Source of the DNA: Aquimarina sp. TRL1
GTDB taxonomy: Bacteria > Bacteroidota > Bacteroidia > Flavobacteriales > Flavobacteriaceae
NCBI RefSeq assembly: GCF_013365535.1
Contig: NZ_CP053590.1
Span: 1,416,501 to 1,480,500, forward strand
Direction of reading: 5' to 3'
Length of the DNA: 64,000 bases
Shown here: one piece after another, positions 34,110-43,626 of the stretch
Layout: the number at the start of each line of letters is the position of its first letter
How positions within the stretch are numbered: the first letter of the stretch is position 1
Program-made: the position numbers and the translations under genes
Notes under the pieces: model-generated
Seen by the model: the letters and a program-made list of their open reading frames with translations, nothing else
What the model was told of the DNA's origin: nothing
Databases searched by the model: none

Positions 34110-34493
34110 TCACTTTATCTTAATAATAGCCCGTAAAAATAAAAACCACCCAACGATTAACAAGCTTCCTCCAATAGGGGTTACAAACCCTATTCCTGAT
34201 AAATCAATCCCTAATGACTGATCTACAACCAGTAAGTAAATAGATCCTGAAAACAATACCATTCCCATAGTAAAAAGATAAAATATACTTTTTTTCCTTT
34301 GTTCTTCTATTTTGGACATACTTCCCAGCACCAATAATACAATTGCGTGATACATTTGATACCTAACTCCTGTATTAAAAGAGTCAACTGCTGCTAAGTC
34401 CACTATTTTTTTTAAACCATGAGCTCCGAAAGCTCCCAGAATAACCGCCAACATACCAGCAACAACCCCTGTAATCAAAATTGCTTTATTCAT
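34110..34493 (-). CDS. DUF423 membrane protein
   Basis: A 127-residue protein with four hydrophobic helices and the family pattern GVVAGMLAVILGAFGAHGLK at the N-terminus, FNTGVRYQMYHAI (about 39-51) and FSGSIYLLVV. DUF423 proteins (YwdK group) are small inner-membrane proteins of unknown function. It is upstream of pckA on the same strand but pckA has its own promoter. Confidence 0.92.
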   Translation of the reverse strand: MNKAILITGVVAGMLAVILGAFGAHGLKKIVDLAAVDSFNTGVRYQMYHAIVLLVLGSMSKIEEQRKKSIFYLFTMGMVLFSGSIYLLVVDQSLGIDLSGIGFVTPIGGSLLIVGWFLFLRAIIKIK

Positions 34494-34646
34494 TGTTTTT
34501 TTTACCTAATTTGATTATATTCTATCTGTTTTTCATAAATAAAGACAAAAATTTTAATGAAACACAATTAACACTTAGTGATATCGAACTTTTTTTTTCC
34601 CTTATTTACTACATTCGTATCAAAGTTATCAAAATTCTTATGAAGT

Positions 34647-36017
34647 ATGCGAAAGATATTGGTTATTGGTGCAGGTAAGTCTACTGCTGTTTTAATAAAA
34701 TATTTACAGGACAAATCTGTCACTGAAAATCTACATATTACTATTGGGGACATTTCTTTAGAAAACGCCAAAAAACTAGAAGCTAACCACCCTAATACAA
34801 CTGCTATTTTATTAGATGTTTTCAAGAGCGACTCTCGGAAAGCAGCTATCAAAAATGCAGATATTGTTGTTTCTATGCTCCCCGCGAGATTTCATATAGA
34901 AGTTGCAAAAGATTGCCTGCAATACAACAAATCAATGGTAACAGCCTCATATGTAAGTGAAGAAATGCAAGCCTTAGATAAAAAAGCCAAGGAAAAAGGA
35001 TTGTTATTTATGAATGAAATAGGTCTTGATCCGGGAATCGATCATATGAGTGCTATGCAGGTATTAGATCGCATCAGAAAACAAGGAGCTAAGGTTGTTC
35101 TTTTTGAATCCTTTACCGGAGGACTTGTCGCTCCCGAAAGCGATACCAATTTATGGAATTACAAATTCACTTGGAATCCCAGAAATGTGGTTGTTGCCGG
35201 ACAGGGAGGTGCTGCAGAATTTCTTCAAGAAGGCACCTATAAATACATTCCATATCACAAACTTTTTAGAAGGACTGAATTTCTGGAAATAGAAGAATAC
35301 GGAGGATTTGAAGCCTATGCCAACAGAAACTCCCTAAAATACCAAAGCATTTACGGACTTGATGATATTCTAACACTTTATAGAGGAACTATTCGAAAAA
35401 TAGGGTTCTCCAGAGCCTGGAATACATTTGTACAACTAGGAATGACCGCTGATGATTACACAATTGAAAACTCCGAAAATATGAGTTACAGGGAGTTCAC
35501 CAATTCTTTCCTGGCATATTCTCCTACAGATTCCGTAGAATTAAAACTAAGACATTATCTAAAAATTGATCAGGATGATATTATGTGGGCTAAGCTAATC
35601 GAGTTAGACCTCTTTAATCCTGATAAAAAAATAGGCATTCCTAATGCTACCCCTGCTCAAATCCTTCAAAAAATATTAATGGACAAATGGACATTAGACG
35701 AAGGAGATAAAGACATGATCGTTATGTATCACAAATTTGGATACGAGATCAATGGTGAGCAAAAACAAATCGATGCTACCATGGTCAGTATAGGAGAAGA
35801 TCAGACATATACAGCTATGGCACGAACAGTAGGACTACCAGTAGCAATGGCAACCCTAAGAATTCTAAACAAGGAAATAACACTTACCGGGGTTCAAATC
35901 CCTATACAGGAACAAGTATATAAACCTATCCTCAAAGAATTAGAGGAATACGGAATCATTTTTAAAGAAAAAGAATGTGAATATCTCGGGTACAACCCTA
36001 ATAGAGTAACCGGCTAA
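34647..36017 (+). CDS. Saccharopine dehydrogenase family protein
   Basis: A 456-residue oxidoreductase. The Rossmann start MRKILVIGAGKSTAVLIKYL is followed by ADIVVSMLPARFHIEVAKDC, MNEIGLDPGIDHM (a saccharopine reductase hallmark near 126-138) and SFTGGLVAP. The C-terminal domain holds GVQIPIQEQVYKPILKEL. Members cleave or form saccharopine in lysine metabolism, or act as lysine 6-dehydrogenases; which applies is not shown. The Lrp-type regulator gene 79 bases downstream on the same strand fits control by amino acid. Confidence 0.88.
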   Translation: MRKILVIGAGKSTAVLIKYLQDKSVTENLHITIGDISLENAKKLEANHPNTTAILLDVFKSDSRKAAIKNADIVVSMLPARFHIEVAKDCLQYNKSMVTASYVSEEMQALDKKAKEKGLLFMNEIGLDPGIDHMSAMQVLDRIRKQGAKVVLFESFTGGLVAPESDTNLWNYKFTWNPRNVVVAGQGGAAEFLQEGTYKYIPYHKLFRRTEFLEIEEYGGFEAYANRNSLKYQSIYGLDDILTLYRGTIRKIGFSRAWNTFVQLGMTADDYTIENSENMSYREFTNSFLAYSPTDSVELKLRHYLKIDQDDIMWAKLIELDLFNPDKKIGIPNATPAQILQKILMDKWTLDEGDKDMIVMYHKFGYEINGEQKQIDATMVSIGEDQTYTAMARTVGLPVAMATLRILNKEITLTGVQIPIQEQVYKPILKELEEYGIIFKEKECEYLGYNPNRVTG

Positions 36018-36096
36018 TCATTACATATCTTTTAAAAAAATTAAATCAACCCAAGCATCAAATTAATATTTTGATCATTACCGCACCACCCACCCT

Positions 36097-36567
36097 ATGA
36101 AGAATCAAGGAAATAGTATAAAAATAGATGGTACAGACAAAGAGATTTTACGAAATCTTATGGAAGATGCCAGAAGACCCATCTTAGAGATTGCCCGAAA
36201 AATAAACATCTCGGGAGCAGCCATCCATCAACGCTTAAGAAAACTGGAAGCTTCTGGACTTATTGCAGGATCCAAATTTATTATAGATCCTAAAATATTA
36301 GGGTACAAAACTATGGCATTTGTCGGAGTATACTTAGACAAAGCCGTCAGCAACCCAAAAGCTGTTAAACAATTAGAAGAAATTCCTGAAGTAATCGAAT
36401 GCCATTATACTACCGGAAACTGGTCTATCTTTATCAAAATCCTTTGTAAAGACAACGAACATCTCATGACTGTATTAAATAAAAACATTCAGGCAATCGA
36501 AGGGGTTTCCAGAACAGAGACTTTTATATCACTGGATCAGCAAATCGACAGGCAAATAAAGATATAA
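36097..36567 (+). CDS. Lrp/AsnC-family transcriptional regulator
   Basis: A 156-residue regulator with an N-terminal helix-turn-helix (DKEILRNLMEDARRPILEIA, then ISGAAIHQRLRKLEASGLI, about 12-52) and a C-terminal RAM/ACT-like effector domain (KTMAFVGVYLD, VIECHYTTGNWSIFIKI, VSRTETFISLD). Such proteins form octamers and respond to amino acids. It directly follows the saccharopine dehydrogenase gene, so regulation by lysine or a related compound is a reasonable guess. Confidence 0.93.
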   Translation: MKNQGNSIKIDGTDKEILRNLMEDARRPILEIARKINISGAAIHQRLRKLEASGLIAGSKFIIDPKILGYKTMAFVGVYLDKAVSNPKAVKQLEEIPEVIECHYTTGNWSIFIKILCKDNEHLMTVLNKNIQAIEGVSRTETFISLDQQIDRQIKI

Positions 36568-36894
36568 TCCGCCCCCACTATAAAAAATGTTTTTCAATTT
36601 CCACCTCTTGAGGACATAAACATCTCGATTAGTCTCGAAAGAAAAATCTTATTTTTAACTCAATTTTAATACTTAAACAAGGGTAAAAACGTACTTAAAA
36701 ACTTTTACACAAAAACACAACAAACTGAAAAACAATGATTAACAAAAGTGTTTAATGAAAATATTCTCAAAAAAAATGAACATTTTAAAAACCAAAAGAA
36801 TCGGTTAAACTTCTCACAAAAAAAGAAAGCATTTTCATTTTTTAATACTTTCGCATTCACAGTAACTATTTAAAAACCGTCTAAATAAAAAGAA
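36568..36894 (+). other. Gene-free AT-rich stretch (327 bases)
   Basis: No ORF or strong hairpin is seen. It probably holds the 3' end of the Lrp transcript and the promoter of the next gene: TActTTCG (36846-36853) is one base off the -7 consensus, 42 bases before the start at 36895. Nothing else is recognised. Confidence 0.4.
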
Positions 36895-37308
36895 ATGAAT
36901 TCTTATTTTTTCTTCTTTATTCTACTCATATCCACCTGTTCATTGTTTGGACAGCGAACGTATGATATACACGGACAAATACTGAAAGAAAACACAGAGG
37001 CTCCTATACCTGGAACAACTATATTTTTTAGCTCTAAAGGTAATTTTTACGGAACTTCTACAGATGAAAATGGGTATTTCCAGATAAATAATTTATCAAA
37101 AGGAACCTATGAAATCGCTATTAACGATTCTAATTATCAATCCAAAAAAGAAACTATTATCGTAACAGATAATAACGAACCGTTGCTTTTCTTTTTAACC
37201 CCTATTATATCCATATCAGAAAAAACAACTCATCAGCTTTCTTTTCAAAAAGATAATCACAAGAATCAAAACAAACAACAAAGAACGCTTCCTAAAGAAG
37301 AAGAATAG
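36895..37308 (+). CDS. Secreted CarboxypepD_reg-like domain protein
   Basis: A 137-residue protein: signal peptide (1-20, CSLFGQ) and one carboxypeptidase-regulatory-like beta-sandwich (about 22-100; YDIHGQILKENTEAPIPG, GTSTDENGYFQINNLSKGTY). This domain normally heads TonB receptors or large surface proteins; here it stands alone and ends in a basic, Gln/Lys-rich tail. It may be a remnant of a larger receptor or a stand-alone periplasmic protein. Function unknown. Confidence 0.82.
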   Translation: MNSYFFFFILLISTCSLFGQRTYDIHGQILKENTEAPIPGTTIFFSSKGNFYGTSTDENGYFQINNLSKGTYEIAINDSNYQSKKETIIVTDNNEPLLFFLTPIISISEKTTHQLSFQKDNHKNQNKQQRTLPKEEE

Positions 37309-37381
37309 ACAGAAGCATTATCAACCTTTACCCCAAGTAATATGCACTTAGCATTTACGAAGTGTTGATATACAAGAAGAA

Positions 37382-37436
37382 CCTCAACATTGATTTCCCC
37401 TATTCTCAAGTTGAGGCTTCTTCTATTTGTTTTTTA
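37382..37436 (+). terminator. Possible terminator after the CarboxypepD_reg gene
   Basis: CCTCAAC (37382-37388) pairs with GTTGAGG (37410-37416), extended by AGAAG/CTTCT with bulges, and a T-rich tail (TTCTATTTGTTTTTT) follows. The loop is long (21 bases), so this is tentative. Confidence 0.5.
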
Positions 37437-37447
37437 CGTACTACTTT

Positions 37448-38140
37448 TTAATCTCTCCTTCCTAAAAAGATGGAGATGAAATACAGAAGCGTTGCTATAG
37501 ATCCCAGTGCAGCTACCACATATGTTCTTGCTGCCCATTTTAAAGCATCTTTTGCCGCTCCATGTTCTTCTTTTGTCAGAGTATTGGTATTTTCTAACCA
37601 GGCTAATGCCCGGTTACTCGCATCGTACTCGACAGGTAATGTAATTACACTAAACAAAGTTGTCATCGCAAACAATACAATCCCTGCCAGAAATACAGTA
37701 CTTCCTATTGCCGAAGCTGAAGCCGTAAGAACCAGCCCAGCCATAATCACAATATTAGAAAACTTTCCCGCTATACCAACTACAGGCACAATCTTAGACC
37801 TCATTGTCAACCAGCTATAAGCCGTCGCATGTTGAACCGCATGACCACATTCATGTGCTGCCACTGCTGCTGCTGCTGCATTTCTTTGATTATATACTCC
37901 TTCACTAAGATTCACTGTCTTATTCATTGGATTATAGTGATCTGTCAACATACCAGGAGTAGAAATCACTTTTACATCATATATCCCATTATCATGCAAC
38001 ATTTTTGTCGCGATCTCATGACCACTTAACCCATTAGACAGATACATGTTAGAATATTTTTTGAATTTGCTTTTCAAACGACTACTCACCAAGGAGCTTA
38101 CCAAAAAAATGATTCCTCCAAGAATATAATATCCCATCAT
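37448..38140 (-). CDS. YugP-type zinc metallopeptidase
   Basis: A 230-residue inner-membrane protein. An N-terminal helix (3-20), the catalytic HECGHA (residues 96-101) in AAVAAHECGHAVQHA, and two further hydrophobic helices (about 118-165) match the YugP/zinc metallopeptidase family. A Glu downstream (PVEYDASNRAL) may be the third ligand. The physiological substrate is not known. It lies downstream of ald on the same strand with a terminator between them. Confidence 0.92.
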   Translation of the reverse strand: MMGYYILGGIIFLVSSLVSSRLKSKFKKYSNMYLSNGLSGHEIATKMLHDNGIYDVKVISTPGMLTDHYNPMNKTVNLSEGVYNQRNAAAAAVAAHECGHAVQHATAYSWLTMRSKIVPVVGIAGKFSNIVIMAGLVLTASASAIGSTVFLAGIVLFAMTTLFSVITLPVEYDASNRALAWLENTNTLTKEEHGAAKDALKWAARTYVVAALGSIATLLYFISIFLGRRD

Positions 38141-38180
38141 AATTACATAATTTTACATTGTTACTTGCTAATATAATAAC

Positions 38181-38207
38181 AAAAACCTCGCCGTAAGCGA
38201 GGTTTTT
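38181..38207 (-). terminator. Rho-independent terminator of ald
   Basis: AAAAACCTCG (38181-38190) pairs with CGAGGTTTTT (38198-38207) across a 7-base loop; the A5 becomes the U-tract on the minus strand, 34 bases past the ald stop. Confidence 0.85.
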
Positions 38208-38241
38208 ATATAAATTATAGAAATCTATTGTCCTTTGTTTC

Positions 38242-39357
38242 TTAGTTCAGATATGTTTCAACATCTTTTAACGGAAGATCAAAAGCCTCTGAAATTGCAG
38301 GATATACAACATCTCCATTAATAACATTTAATCCTTTTTTCAAAGGTTCGTTATCTGCACATGCTGCTTTCCATCCCTTATTTGCCAATTGTACAGCGTA
38401 TGGCAAAGTGACATTTGTCAGTGCCAAAGTTGACGTATATGGCACAGCACCAGGCATATTCGCCACAGAATAATGTACTACATCGTCAATAATGTAGATA
38501 GGATCCTGATGTGTAGTAGGTTTTGTGGTTTCAAAACATCCTCCCTGATCAACAGCTACATCAACCACTACAGTTCCCGGTCTCATATCTTTCAACATAT
38601 CTTTGGTGATCAACTTTGGAGCTTTTGCTCCTGGAATCAACACTCCTCCGATAATCAAATCAGCATTTTTGATATGCTTACGAATGGTATATTCATTAGA
38701 ATACTCAGTATTCACATTTGCCGACATTACATCATCTAAGTAGCGCAAACGCTTCATACTAATATCAAGTATTGTGACATCGGCTCCCATACCAGCAGCC
38801 ATCTTAGCCGCTTGTGTCCCTACAACTCCTCCTCCAAGTACTAATACTTTTGCAGGAGCAACTCCTGGAACACCTCCAAGAAGAATTCCTCTTCCCTTTA
38901 ATGGTTTTTCCAAATATTTAGCTCCTTGCTGGATAGACATTCTTCCTGCCACCTCACTCATAGGAGTCAATAACGGCAAGCTTCTATCAGCTTCTTCAAC
39001 TGTTTCATAAGAAACACATACAGATCCGCTTTCGATCATTGCCTTTGTCAATGGCTCACTTGATGCAAAGTGGAAATACGTGAAAACTAGTTGATCTTTT
39101 TTAATCAATGAATATTCTGGTTCAATAGGCTCTTTTACTTTGATAATCATCTCAGCAATGCTATATACCTCCTCAATAGTAGGTAATATTTTAGCACCTG
39201 CCTCAACATATTCTTCGTCACTAAACCCGCTTTGAACTCCAGCTGTATGCTGAACATATACAGTGTGACCATTTTTAACAAGCTCCATTGCTCCGGCAGG
39301 GGTTAACCCAACCCTGTTCTCGTTATTTTTGATCTCCTTAGGAACACCTATTATCAT
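38242..39357 (-). CDS. ald: Alanine dehydrogenase
   Basis: A 371-residue NAD-dependent enzyme that interconverts alanine and pyruvate plus ammonia. The N-terminal MIIGVPKEIKNNENRVGLTP and the catalytic His/Lys regions are intact, and the NAD-binding motif VLVLGGGVVGTQAAKMAAGMG lies at about 171-190 (only part quoted is needed: GGGVVG). The C-terminal block YTSTLALTNVTLPYAVQLA matches. It is monocistronic with its own terminator. Cytosolic. Confidence 0.95.
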   Translation of the reverse strand: MIIGVPKEIKNNENRVGLTPAGAMELVKNGHTVYVQHTAGVQSGFSDEEYVEAGAKILPTIEEVYSIAEMIIKVKEPIEPEYSLIKKDQLVFTYFHFASSEPLTKAMIESGSVCVSYETVEEADRSLPLLTPMSEVAGRMSIQQGAKYLEKPLKGRGILLGGVPGVAPAKVLVLGGGVVGTQAAKMAAGMGADVTILDISMKRLRYLDDVMSANVNTEYSNEYTIRKHIKNADLIIGGVLIPGAKAPKLITKDMLKDMRPGTVVVDVAVDQGGCFETTKPTTHQDPIYIIDDVVHYSVANMPGAVPYTSTLALTNVTLPYAVQLANKGWKAACADNEPLKKGLNVINGDVVYPAISEAFDLPLKDVETYLN

Positions 39358-39495
39358 ATTTTTATTTTTTTGCCGAAATTATGTTATTTAAAGAAAATAC
39401 ACAATAAAAAAAAAGCTAAAATTGAAGATTTGATAATTTACAATCACTCCTTTTCGAAACAGCTTTATCCCCCTTCTATAGACAGGTTACCTCTT

Positions 39496-39535
39496 AAAAA
39501 AAGCAGGAGATATACAACCAATACCCCCTGCTTTT
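39496..39535 (-). terminator. Rho-independent terminator of leuS
   Basis: AAAAGCAGG at 39499-39507 pairs with CCTGCTTTT at 39527-39535; the A-run from 39496 is the U-tract on the minus strand, 27 bases beyond the leuS stop. Confidence 0.75.
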
Positions 39536-39561
39536 CTCGTTTTTATTTTTATAAAAATAGC

Positions 39562-42390
39562 TTATCCCACAATATTGACAATCTTACCTGGGACTACTAT
39601 TACTTTTTTAGGACTACGACCTGCTAACTGTTGCTGCGTTTTTTCGTGAGCCATTACTTCTTTTTCTATTTCCTCTTTACTCATTTCTAATGACAACTCC
39701 ATTGTAAAACGAGTTTTCCCATTAAATGATATTGGATAATTTTTAGTACTTTCTACAAGGTGTGCTGCTTCAAATTTTGGGAAAGAAGCGGTAGAAATTG
39801 AAGCTTCATTTCCTATCAGACTCCACAATTCTTCTGCTACATGGGGAGCATATGGAGCAATTAATACCAATAATGGTTCTAGCACTTCTTTGCTATTGCA
39901 TTTCTGAGCAGTCAATTCATTCACTGCGATCATAAATGTACTAACCGAGGTATTAAATGAAAAGTTTTCGATGTCTTCTTCTACCTTCTTAATAGTTTTA
40001 TGTAATGTCTTCAGGTTATCCTTTGTCGGAGCTGTTTCAGAAACAACATGTCCTTCTTCTCCAATATATAATTTCCACAATTTTTTCAGGAAATTATGTA
40101 CTCCGGTTATCCCTGCTGTATTCCATGGTTTTGCTTGCTCTAACGGTCCTAAAAACATCTCATATAATCGAAGAGTATCCGCTCCATATTCATTACAAAT
40201 ATCATCTGGATTCACAACATTAAACCATCTTTTGGACATTTTTTCCACTTCTCTTCCTACAAGATATTTTCCGTCTTCTAATTCGAATTCCGCATCAGCA
40301 AATTGTGGTTGCCATTGCTTTAGTCCATCGATATCAAGTTCATCCGATGCATTAATCAGGTTCACATCTACACGTAGCGCCTCTGTCTCATATGAAGACG
40401 CCAAACCTTTGGATACATATTTATTAGTACCGCTAACTCTATACACTAACGCACTGGTACCCAAAATCATTCCTTGGTTAATCAGTTTTTTAAAGGGCTC
40501 TTCTACACTTATAAAACCTCGGTCCTTTAAAAACTTTGTCCAAAATCGAGAATATAACAAATGACCTGTCGCATGTTCGCTTCCTCCTATATACAAATCA
40601 ACATTCTCCCAATAAGACAACGCTTCTTCTGAAGCAAATTCTTCTTTATTCAAAGGATCCATATATCGAAACAAATACCATGAACTTCCAGCCCATCCTG
40701 GCATCGTATTTAATTCTAACGGAAATACTGTAGTGTGGTCAACTAAATCATTAGACACTACTTTATGTGCTTTGGTATCCCAAGCCCAGGCATCTGCTCT
40801 TCCTAACGGAGGCTCTCCTGTCTCTGTTGGCAGGTATTTCTCTACTGCCGGCAATTCTATCGGCAAATACTCTTTTTCAATCATTTGGGGCATCCCATCT
40901 ACATAATACACAGGAAACGGCTCTCCCCAATATCGCTGGCGACTAAAAACCGCATCTCTCAATCTATAATTCGTCTGTCCTTTTCCCTGACCAATCTCTT
41001 CTAAGGACGAAATTGCTTTTTTAGTCGCTTCTTTATAGTTCAATCCATCTAAGAAATCGGAATTTGCAATAATTGTTTTCTCTTTATCTACGAATGCCGC
41101 TTCTGATATATCTGCATCCGCAAAAATATTCTTAATAACAGGCATTCCTTCTTTTCCTGAAAAGAAGTTCGCAAAATCATAATCTCTTTGATCTCCGCAA
41201 GGAACTGCCATTACAGCCCCGGTACCATATCCTGCTAGTACATAGTCCCCAATCCATATCGGGATTGGTTCTTTACTGAAAGGGTGCTCTGCATAAGCTC
41301 CGGTAAAAACTCCACTGATTGTTTTCACATCAGCCATACGTTCTCTTTCGCTTCTTTTTGACGTAGCTTCTACATAAGCTTCTACTGCTTCTTTTTGTGC
41401 TTCTGTAGTAATTTTTGCAACCAATTCATGTTCTGGTGCCAAGGTCATAAAAGTAACCCCAAAGATCGTATCAGGTCGAGTAGTAAACACCTCTATTGTA
41501 TCTTCAAAATTCTTTATATCAAAAGTAACGCTTGCTCCTACCGATTTCCCTATCCAGTTTCGCTGAGATTCTTTTAAGGAATCTGTCCAATTAATAGTAT
41601 TCAACCCTTGGAGCAATCGTTCTGCATATGCAGAAATACGCATACTCCATTGGGTCATTTTTTTTCTGATTACAGGATATCCTCCCCGCTCAGAAACTCC
41701 ATTAACAATCTCATCATTTGCTAACACTGTTCCTAACTGAGGGCACCAGTTTACCTCAGTTTCTGCCAGGTAGGTTAATCTATATGTAAGTAATACTGCT
41801 TGTTTTTCTTTATCTGAATACGCATTCCATTCTCCCGCAGAAAAAGTCTGTATTGCATCATCACATGCAGCTTTTACTTCTTTATTTCCTTCTTTCTCGA
41901 ATATGGCAATCAAATCACTAATCGGTTTTGCCATATTATCTTTAAGATCATACCAGGAGTCAAACAATTGAATAAAAATCCATTGAGTCCACTTATAATA
42001 AGCTGCATCACTGGTTCTTACTTCTCTACTCCAATCAAACGAAAATCCGATCTTATCCAGCTGTTCACGGTATCTAGCTATATTATCTTTGGTAGTGATG
42101 GCAGGATGCTGTCCTGTTTGTATAGCATATTGCTCTGCTGGAAGCCCAAAAGAATCATACCCTTGCGGATGCAAGACATTAAATCCTTTATGGCGTTTGT
42201 ATCTCGCATAGATATCACTAGCGATATATCCGAGAGGATGCCCTACATGCAACCCTGCTCCAGAGGGATATGGAAACATATCCAAAACATAGAATTTTTC
42301 TTTTTCACTAGCATTTTCAGCCTTAAAAGTACCTTTTTCAGCCCAATATGCTTGCCATTTGGCTTCTATCTTGTTAAAATCGTATTTCAT
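39562..42390 (-). CDS. leuS: Leucyl-tRNA synthetase
   Basis: A 942-residue class I synthetase charging tRNA-Leu. The HIGH motif is HVGHPLGY (about 46-53), the CP1 editing domain holds EVFTTRPDTIFGVTFM and GTGAVMAVPCGDQRD (about 390-404), and KMSKR near residue 715 is the KMSKS loop. The ATG at 42390 is preferred over the TTG one codon earlier. A perfect -7 box (TAaaTTTG) lies 20 bases upstream. Full length for the family. Confidence 0.97.
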   Translation of the reverse strand: MKYDFNKIEAKWQAYWAEKGTFKAENASEKEKFYVLDMFPYPSGAGLHVGHPLGYIASDIYARYKRHKGFNVLHPQGYDSFGLPAEQYAIQTGQHPAITTKDNIARYREQLDKIGFSFDWSREVRTSDAAYYKWTQWIFIQLFDSWYDLKDNMAKPISDLIAIFEKEGNKEVKAACDDAIQTFSAGEWNAYSDKEKQAVLLTYRLTYLAETEVNWCPQLGTVLANDEIVNGVSERGGYPVIRKKMTQWSMRISAYAERLLQGLNTINWTDSLKESQRNWIGKSVGASVTFDIKNFEDTIEVFTTRPDTIFGVTFMTLAPEHELVAKITTEAQKEAVEAYVEATSKRSERERMADVKTISGVFTGAYAEHPFSKEPIPIWIGDYVLAGYGTGAVMAVPCGDQRDYDFANFFSGKEGMPVIKNIFADADISEAAFVDKEKTIIANSDFLDGLNYKEATKKAISSLEEIGQGKGQTNYRLRDAVFSRQRYWGEPFPVYYVDGMPQMIEKEYLPIELPAVEKYLPTETGEPPLGRADAWAWDTKAHKVVSNDLVDHTTVFPLELNTMPGWAGSSWYLFRYMDPLNKEEFASEEALSYWENVDLYIGGSEHATGHLLYSRFWTKFLKDRGFISVEEPFKKLINQGMILGTSALVYRVSGTNKYVSKGLASSYETEALRVDVNLINASDELDIDGLKQWQPQFADAEFELEDGKYLVGREVEKMSKRWFNVVNPDDICNEYGADTLRLYEMFLGPLEQAKPWNTAGITGVHNFLKKLWKLYIGEEGHVVSETAPTKDNLKTLHKTIKKVEEDIENFSFNTSVSTFMIAVNELTAQKCNSKEVLEPLLVLIAPYAPHVAEELWSLIGNEASISTASFPKFEAAHLVESTKNYPISFNGKTRFTMELSLEMSKEEIEKEVMAHEKTQQQLAGRSPKKVIVVPGKIVNIVG

Positions 42391-42410
42391 CAACCTGGTT
42401 TTTCAGTCCG

Positions 42411-42418
42411 CAAATTTA
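42411..42418 (-). promoter_or_regulatory. -7 box of leuS
   Basis: TAaaTTTG on the minus strand, perfect consensus, followed by CGG; 20 bases before the ATG at 42390. Confidence 0.55.
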
Positions 42419-42513
42419 CAATTTTATAAGAGTATTTCAGCGCTTCCTTATTTTTCTTATGACGAAGTAGCCCTAGTACTTCTCTAAAAACGGACAAAAA
42501 TCAGAACTCACAA

Positions 42514-43437
42514 CTATTTTCTTGCTTTTTCTTCCATCGGTTTTAGACAATAGTAAACAAATTTATTGGCTGGGGTCTCTACCCCTAATCGTTTTCCTTC
42601 TTTGACAATATACCCATTAAAGTCTTCTAACTCTGAAGGTCTCCCTTCTAAAATATCTCTTTGTGTAGATGCCGTAGAATCAAAAGGTTGTCCTGCTATA
42701 AAATCCATAGTAGCGGATACTGCGGTTTCTTCTAAGTTGACTTTTTTAGCTTTTGCTACCTGATAAATTTCACTGACAACCATCGCTAATATTTTTCGCA
42801 ACTCCATATCTGAATACATCTCTCCAATAGTTGCCCTTGTCAAAGCACCTAATCCACTGACAGCTGCTATAAACATAAATTTTCTCCAGATGGCTACATT
42901 AATATCGTCTGCAATTTTATTTTTTATTCCTGCTGTATCAAAAATGCGTTTTACTTTTTCTAATTTTTCGGATTCTTTGTTAAACACATTTCCAAAAATG
43001 ATTTCCGGAGGAAATCCAAAATGCAAAATTGTTCCCGGGGATTCTATTTTGCTATAGATTTTACACAGTCCCCCCAGGATATGCTCCGTTTTGAGTTCCT
43101 GTTCTAGTTTCTCTACATTATCTGCCCCATTTTGTAAAGGGATTACAACTGTATCTTCTTTTAAGATAGGTTGTATTTGTCGGGCGGCTTCACGCACCTG
43201 CCAAGATTTTGTACAAACCAGAATCACATCTGCTTTCTCTACTATATCAATATTATTAGTTACCTGATAAGGTTTTACACTAAAATCCCCCTCAATACTC
43301 TTAACGACTAATCCTTTCTTTTTTATCGCTTCAAGATGTTTCCCTCTAGCCAAAAGCGTTACTTTCTGACCGGAATAAGCAATTTTACCTCCAAAATATC
43401 CTCCAACACCCCCAACACCTATAATAACTGTATGCAT
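42514..43437 (-). CDS. panE: 2-dehydropantoate 2-reductase (ketopantoate reductase)
   Basis: A 307-residue NADPH-dependent reductase of the pantothenate (CoA) pathway. Seen are the N-terminal VIIGVGGVGGYFGGKIAYSG, VIPLQNGADN near residue 97, the catalytic Lys in WRKFMFIAAVSGLGALTRA (about 184-202), and the C-terminal DSTASTQRDILEGRPSELE. Paralogues in this family can reduce other 2-keto acids, and the substrate was not verified, but all core motifs fit PanE. Upstream of leuS, on the same strand. Confidence 0.9.
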   Translation of the reverse strand: MHTVIIGVGGVGGYFGGKIAYSGQKVTLLARGKHLEAIKKKGLVVKSIEGDFSVKPYQVTNNIDIVEKADVILVCTKSWQVREAARQIQPILKEDTVVIPLQNGADNVEKLEQELKTEHILGGLCKIYSKIESPGTILHFGFPPEIIFGNVFNKESEKLEKVKRIFDTAGIKNKIADDINVAIWRKFMFIAAVSGLGALTRATIGEMYSDMELRKILAMVVSEIYQVAKAKKVNLEETAVSATMDFIAGQPFDSTASTQRDILEGRPSELEDFNGYIVKEGKRLGVETPANKFVYYCLKPMEEKARK

Positions 43438-43626
43438 GTCTTTTTAATTTAAATAAATATTTTCTTTAGGTTACATTTTTCTATAACAGCTTCTCAATAA
43501 TTAGCTAATTTTTAAGTTTATAATTTATTTAGTAAATTATCAATGTATAAAACATAAAGAGTATTTTTTTCTTGAGATCTGTAATTAACTATTCTTTATT
43601 ATTTTTACCCCATAAAAATACATTTT